Source: Subdoligranulum sp. (GTDB taxonomy: Bacteria > Bacillota > Clostridia > Oscillospirales > Ruminococcaceae). Taken from it: DNA of 8,316 nt. Below are positions 5,035 through 8,316 of this stretch, in pieces (positions within the stretch are counted from its first letter, which is position 1; every line of letters begins with the position of its first letter). The notes under the pieces are model-generated. The model made no database searches, was not told the origin of the DNA, and saw only the letters and a program-made list of their open reading frames with translations. The stretch lies in NCBI GenBank assembly GCA_004555405.1, contig SFIE01000058.1, positions 1 to 8,316 on the forward strand, given 5' to 3'. A program made the translations under genes and the position numbers.

Positions 5035-5079
5035 AATACACCCGCATAGGTTTGACAGACTTTCCTATGTGGGTGTATT
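5035..5079. repeat. Long inverted repeat between the hydrolase gene and secA
   Basis: AATACACCCGCATAGG (5035-5050) pairs with CCTATGTGGGTGTATT (5064-5079) over 16 bases with a single G-T pair, around a 13-base loop. The tail ATTATATATAC is U-containing but not a clean T-run, so it is a possible but unusual terminator for the queT-hydrolase transcript. It encloses the secA promoter: the -35 box is in the loop and the -10 box overlaps the right arm. Confidence 0.7.
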
Positions 5080-5081
5080 AT
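5052..5081 (+). promoter_or_regulatory. Candidate secA promoter
   Basis: A perfect TTGACA (5052-5057) is followed after 18 bases by TATTAT (5076-5081), five of six consensus positions. Transcription would begin near 5088 and leave a leader of about 67 bases before secA. No other combination in this gap is as good. The promoter is embedded in an inverted repeat. Confidence 0.7.
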
Positions 5082-5154
5082 TATATATACTGTGCAAAGT
5101 ATAACTATCGCCGTTTTCCCCCGCGAAGCGGCAGAAACAACAGGTGTTTGCGAT

Positions 5155-8010
<2,856 letters not shown>

Positions 8011-8030
8011 TTGATCCAAAAGCGAAGCCC

Positions 8031-8046
8031 CCGGCCGATCGGCCGG
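8031..8046. repeat. Perfect 16-base palindrome after secA
   Basis: CCGGCCGATCGGCCGG is identical to its reverse complement and is centred on GATC. It lies 21 bases after the secA stop and 16 bases before the terminator stem. It could fold as a six-base stem with a GATC loop. No T-run follows, so it is not a terminator by itself. Confidence 0.6.
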
Positions 8047-8062
8047 TGTTCGTAAGGCAGCA

Positions 8063-8106
8063 AACAGCCACAGCAGTTTGCACTGCTGTGGCTGTTCTTG
8101 TAGTTT
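8063..8106 (+). terminator. Intrinsic terminator of secA
   Basis: AACAGCCACAGCAG (8063-8076) pairs perfectly with CTGCTGTGGCTGTT (8083-8096) over 14 bases around TTTGCA, followed by the T-rich tail TCTTGTAGTTT. This is a strong and convincing intrinsic terminator for the secA transcript. Confidence 0.88.
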
Positions 8107-8112
8107 ATCCGG

Positions 8113-8128
8113 CCATATGATCATATGG
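8113..8128. repeat. Second perfect 16-base palindrome, also centred on GATC
   Basis: CCATATGATCATATGG equals its own reverse complement. Like the palindrome at 8031-8046 it is exactly 16 bases, centred on GATC, and starts with CC and ends with GG; the inner bases differ. It lies 17 bases past the right terminator arm, at the edge of the AT-rich segment. A binding site for a dimeric protein is possible, but no partner can be named. Confidence 0.55.
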
Positions 8129-8129
8129 A

Positions 8130-8316
8130 GCCGAACAGACCTGCCAATCGGAAGTTGCAGAATTGATAAATTTACCTTTCGAAGAAAAAGCAGTAATCTT
8201 GTATAAGAATAAAAAAACAAGCATTATCCATCAATTCAAATATAAGGTAAAAAAGAGTATCAACCGACGATGAGAAAAATAGATGAATATTACAAGTCTT
8301 GAAATTGCACAGGCAA
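8130..8316. other. AT-rich segment at the right edge, no complete gene
   Basis: Bases 8151-8316 are about 29% GC, counted directly, against well over 50% in secA. No complete convincing gene is present. A plus-strand frame is open from 8121 to its stop at 8271-8273 and reads like protein (SEVAELINLPFEEKAVILYK) but lacks ATG and a ribosome binding site, so it may be a remnant or chance. At 8283 an ATG opens a frame to the window edge reading MNITSLEIAQA, which resembles the first residues of phage Rha/antirepressor-type proteins. No good Shine-Dalgarno precedes it and eleven codons are too few to call it. The drop in GC suggests acquired DNA. Confidence 0.45.

Noticed and set aside
5092..5154. 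Upstream GTG start for secA adding 21 residues
   Set aside because: No Shine-Dalgarno ahead of it and the added residues are unlike SecA, whose conserved N-terminus begins at 5155.
8121..8273. Protein-like open frame of 50 codons in the AT-rich segment
   Set aside because: No ATG, no ribosome binding site, and AT-rich DNA of this length can stay open by chance; mentioned only as a possible remnant.

Overview
The window looks like a GC-rich clostridial chromosome (Oscillospiraceae, Faecalibacterium-like). The grounds are a Firmicutes-type gene set with strong AGGAG ribosome binding sites, GC-rich codon use, a DUF4368-type large serine recombinase tail, and a preQ1-III riboswitch upstream of a QueT transporter. 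That riboswitch class is known from Faecalibacterium and relatives. The species assignment is inference.

Layout. Positions 1-315 hold the C-terminal end of a large serine recombinase, so a mobile element lies to the left and probably ends within 316-453. On the minus strand follows a two-gene serine biosynthesis operon, serC (2744 to 1647) then serA (1623 to 454), with a 23-base gap. A 378-base intergenic region separates serC from a divergent BlaI/MecI/CopY-type repressor gene (3123-3545). This region carries three TACA-NN-TGTA type operator-like sites, one of them lying across the repressor's own predicted -10 box. I consider this arrangement the least expected biology in the window: an orphan BlaI-family repressor, without an adjacent BlaR1-type sensor, next to serine biosynthesis genes.

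On the plus strand, a terminator/promoter overlap leads into a preQ1-III riboswitch (about 3708-3803). Its ten-base-pair expression platform would mask the Shine-Dalgarno sequence of queT (3813-4331), a queuosine precursor transporter. A HAD-family hydrolase (4368-5012) follows 36 bases later and is probably co-transcribed. A long inverted repeat enclosing a second promoter precedes secA (5155-8010), the protein export ATPase, which is complete at 951 residues. A strong terminator follows secA, flanked by two perfect 16-base palindromes centred on GATC.

From about 8130 the composition falls to roughly 29% GC, with no complete gene. The last 34 bases could be the start of a phage-type gene, so the right edge may enter another acquired segment. 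The central genes are housekeeping functions (serine synthesis, queuosine salvage, Sec export), bordered on the left by a mobile element and possibly on the right as well.
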